Notes under the pieces: model-generated
The model's input: only the letters and a program-made list of their open reading frames with translations
Told to the model about the DNA's origin: nothing
The model's database searches: none
Made by a program: the position numbers and the translations under genes
Source of the DNA: Candidatus Wildermuthbacteria bacterium RIFCSPHIGHO2_12_FULL_40_12
GTDB lineage: Bacteria; Patescibacteriota; Minisyncoccia; Minisyncoccales; 2-12-FULL-40-12
Assembly (NCBI GenBank): GCA_001823315.1
Contig: MHUC01000026.1
Span: 1-22,333 of the forward strand
Reading direction: 5' to 3'
Length of the DNA: 22,333 nucleotides
Shown here: piece after piece, positions 21,823 to 22,333 of the stretch
Numbering within the stretch: the stretch's first letter is position 1
Layout: the number at the start of each line of letters is the position of its first letter

Positions 21823-22333
21823 CTATTGAACACCATCTAAAGCGTTCTTACCCGAACGCAAATTAGATAAAATGTCTTTGACGGTACCGTCTTCGGGATT
21901 GAGTTTTTCGAGAACTTCGAAATGAGCGATGGCCTCTGCTTTGTTGTTTTTCTTATCATGAATCAACCCTAAAAAGTAGTGCGCGGTCGCGTAGTTCTCA
22001 TTTAAACGCAACAACCTTTCAAGCTCTGTTCTGGCTTCTTCCAATTGATTATTATTATAATACATAACTCCTAACTGGAAAGCTACTTCGGTGTCGTCCG
22101 GCAACGCCGATTTTAACTCTTCCATTTTCTGTACCGCTTCAGTTAACATATTTTTCCTTGCAAATGTCGTTGCCTGAAGTAAATAAGCGGGCCAGTAATC
22201 CGCTTTCAGCGAAATTGCTTTTCCGGCGTTATCCAAAGCGAAATTTAAGTTTGTTTCCCTGTCCGCAGATTTTTCTCCCAGAAAATCGACTAAAGCAAGA
22301 TATGTGCGACTCATCTCGGTAAAGACAGAAGGA
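21823..22333 (-). CDS. Tetratricopeptide-repeat protein, C-terminal part (5' end outside window)
   Basis: The frame stays open to the right edge (codons before the internal ATG at 22314 read PSVFTE), so only the C-terminal 169 residues or so are visible. They contain three or more TPR units: WPAYLLQATTFARKNMLTEA, VAFQLGVMYYNNNQLEEAR, and ATAHYFLGLIHDKKNNKAEA, each with the W/L-G-Y-A-P spacing of TPR helices, and end in SGKNALDGVQ. TPR arrays mediate protein contacts. In candidate-phylum genomes such tails often belong to large O-antigen-ligase-like membrane proteins; that identity here is only an inference, as no membrane part is in view. Same strand as rpoB, but separated by about 280 nt. 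Confidence 0.75.
   Translation of the reverse strand, partial: PSVFTEMSRTYLALVDFLGEKSADRETNLNFALDNAGKAISLKADYWPAYLLQATTFARKNMLTEAVQKMEELKSALPDDTEVAFQLGVMYYNNNQLEEARTELERLLRLNENYATAHYFLGLIHDKKNNKAEAIAHFEVLEKLNPEDGTVKDILSNLRSGKNALDGVQ

Noticed and set aside
1..22333. Alternative genetic code (UGA as glycine, as in Gracilibacteria/Absconditabacteria)
   Set aside because: TGA ends secG and ftsK at correct positions, and no conserved gene shows in-frame TGA.

Overview
The window is an AT-rich, compact bacterial chromosome segment that looks like a Candidate Phyla Radiation (Patescibacteria, most likely Parcubacteria) genome. This is inferred from gene content and protein style: a cupin-type glucose-6-phosphate isomerase, a small SecG, a solute-binding protein carrying an inserted peptidoglycan-binding domain, an RNase J with altered beta-CASP motifs, lysine-rich insertions in RpoB and RpoC, and almost no Shine-Dalgarno sequences. 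TGA is used as a stop (for example at the ends of secG and ftsK), so UGA is not recoded. No 16S rRNA is present to confirm the placement.

Layout, left to right. Positions 1-1020: the 3' part of uvrC (excision repair), ending in a roughly 120-bp imperfect palindrome that replaces the usual C-terminal HhH domain. Positions 1044-4408, plus strand: a four-helix holin-family membrane protein, secG, a large membrane-anchored family 5 solute-binding protein, and cupin-type glucose-6-phosphate isomerase. Positions 4409-4635: a structured non-coding stretch with a TATAAT box and a tRNA-Leu-like fragment, followed by tRNA-Leu(CAG). Positions 4657-7410: ribonuclease J and trpS. Positions 7427-8854, minus strand: phosphomannomutase/phosphoglucomutase. 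Positions 8936-11149, plus strand: ychF, then the classic rpsF-ssb-rpsR cluster. A strong bidirectional terminator separates this from the minus-strand block recA, ftsK, rpoC, rpoB and the C-terminal end of a TPR protein that runs off the right edge.

The genes are mainly core information processing (transcription, RNA decay, translation, DNA repair and segregation) plus hexose-phosphate metabolism (isomerase and mutase) and envelope functions. I see no defence island, CRISPR array, prophage or coding transposon, and no new multi-gene system.

The more interesting signals are non-coding. Four loci carry short tandem arrays of A-rich 7-mers, two of them within coding sequence and two just before start codons. 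The palindrome at the end of uvrC appears to supply the -35 box of the next gene. Several genes have promoter-like -10 boxes placed 5-12 nt before the start codon, implying leaderless or nearly leaderless mRNAs. A candidate structured RNA lies directly upstream of tRNA-Leu.
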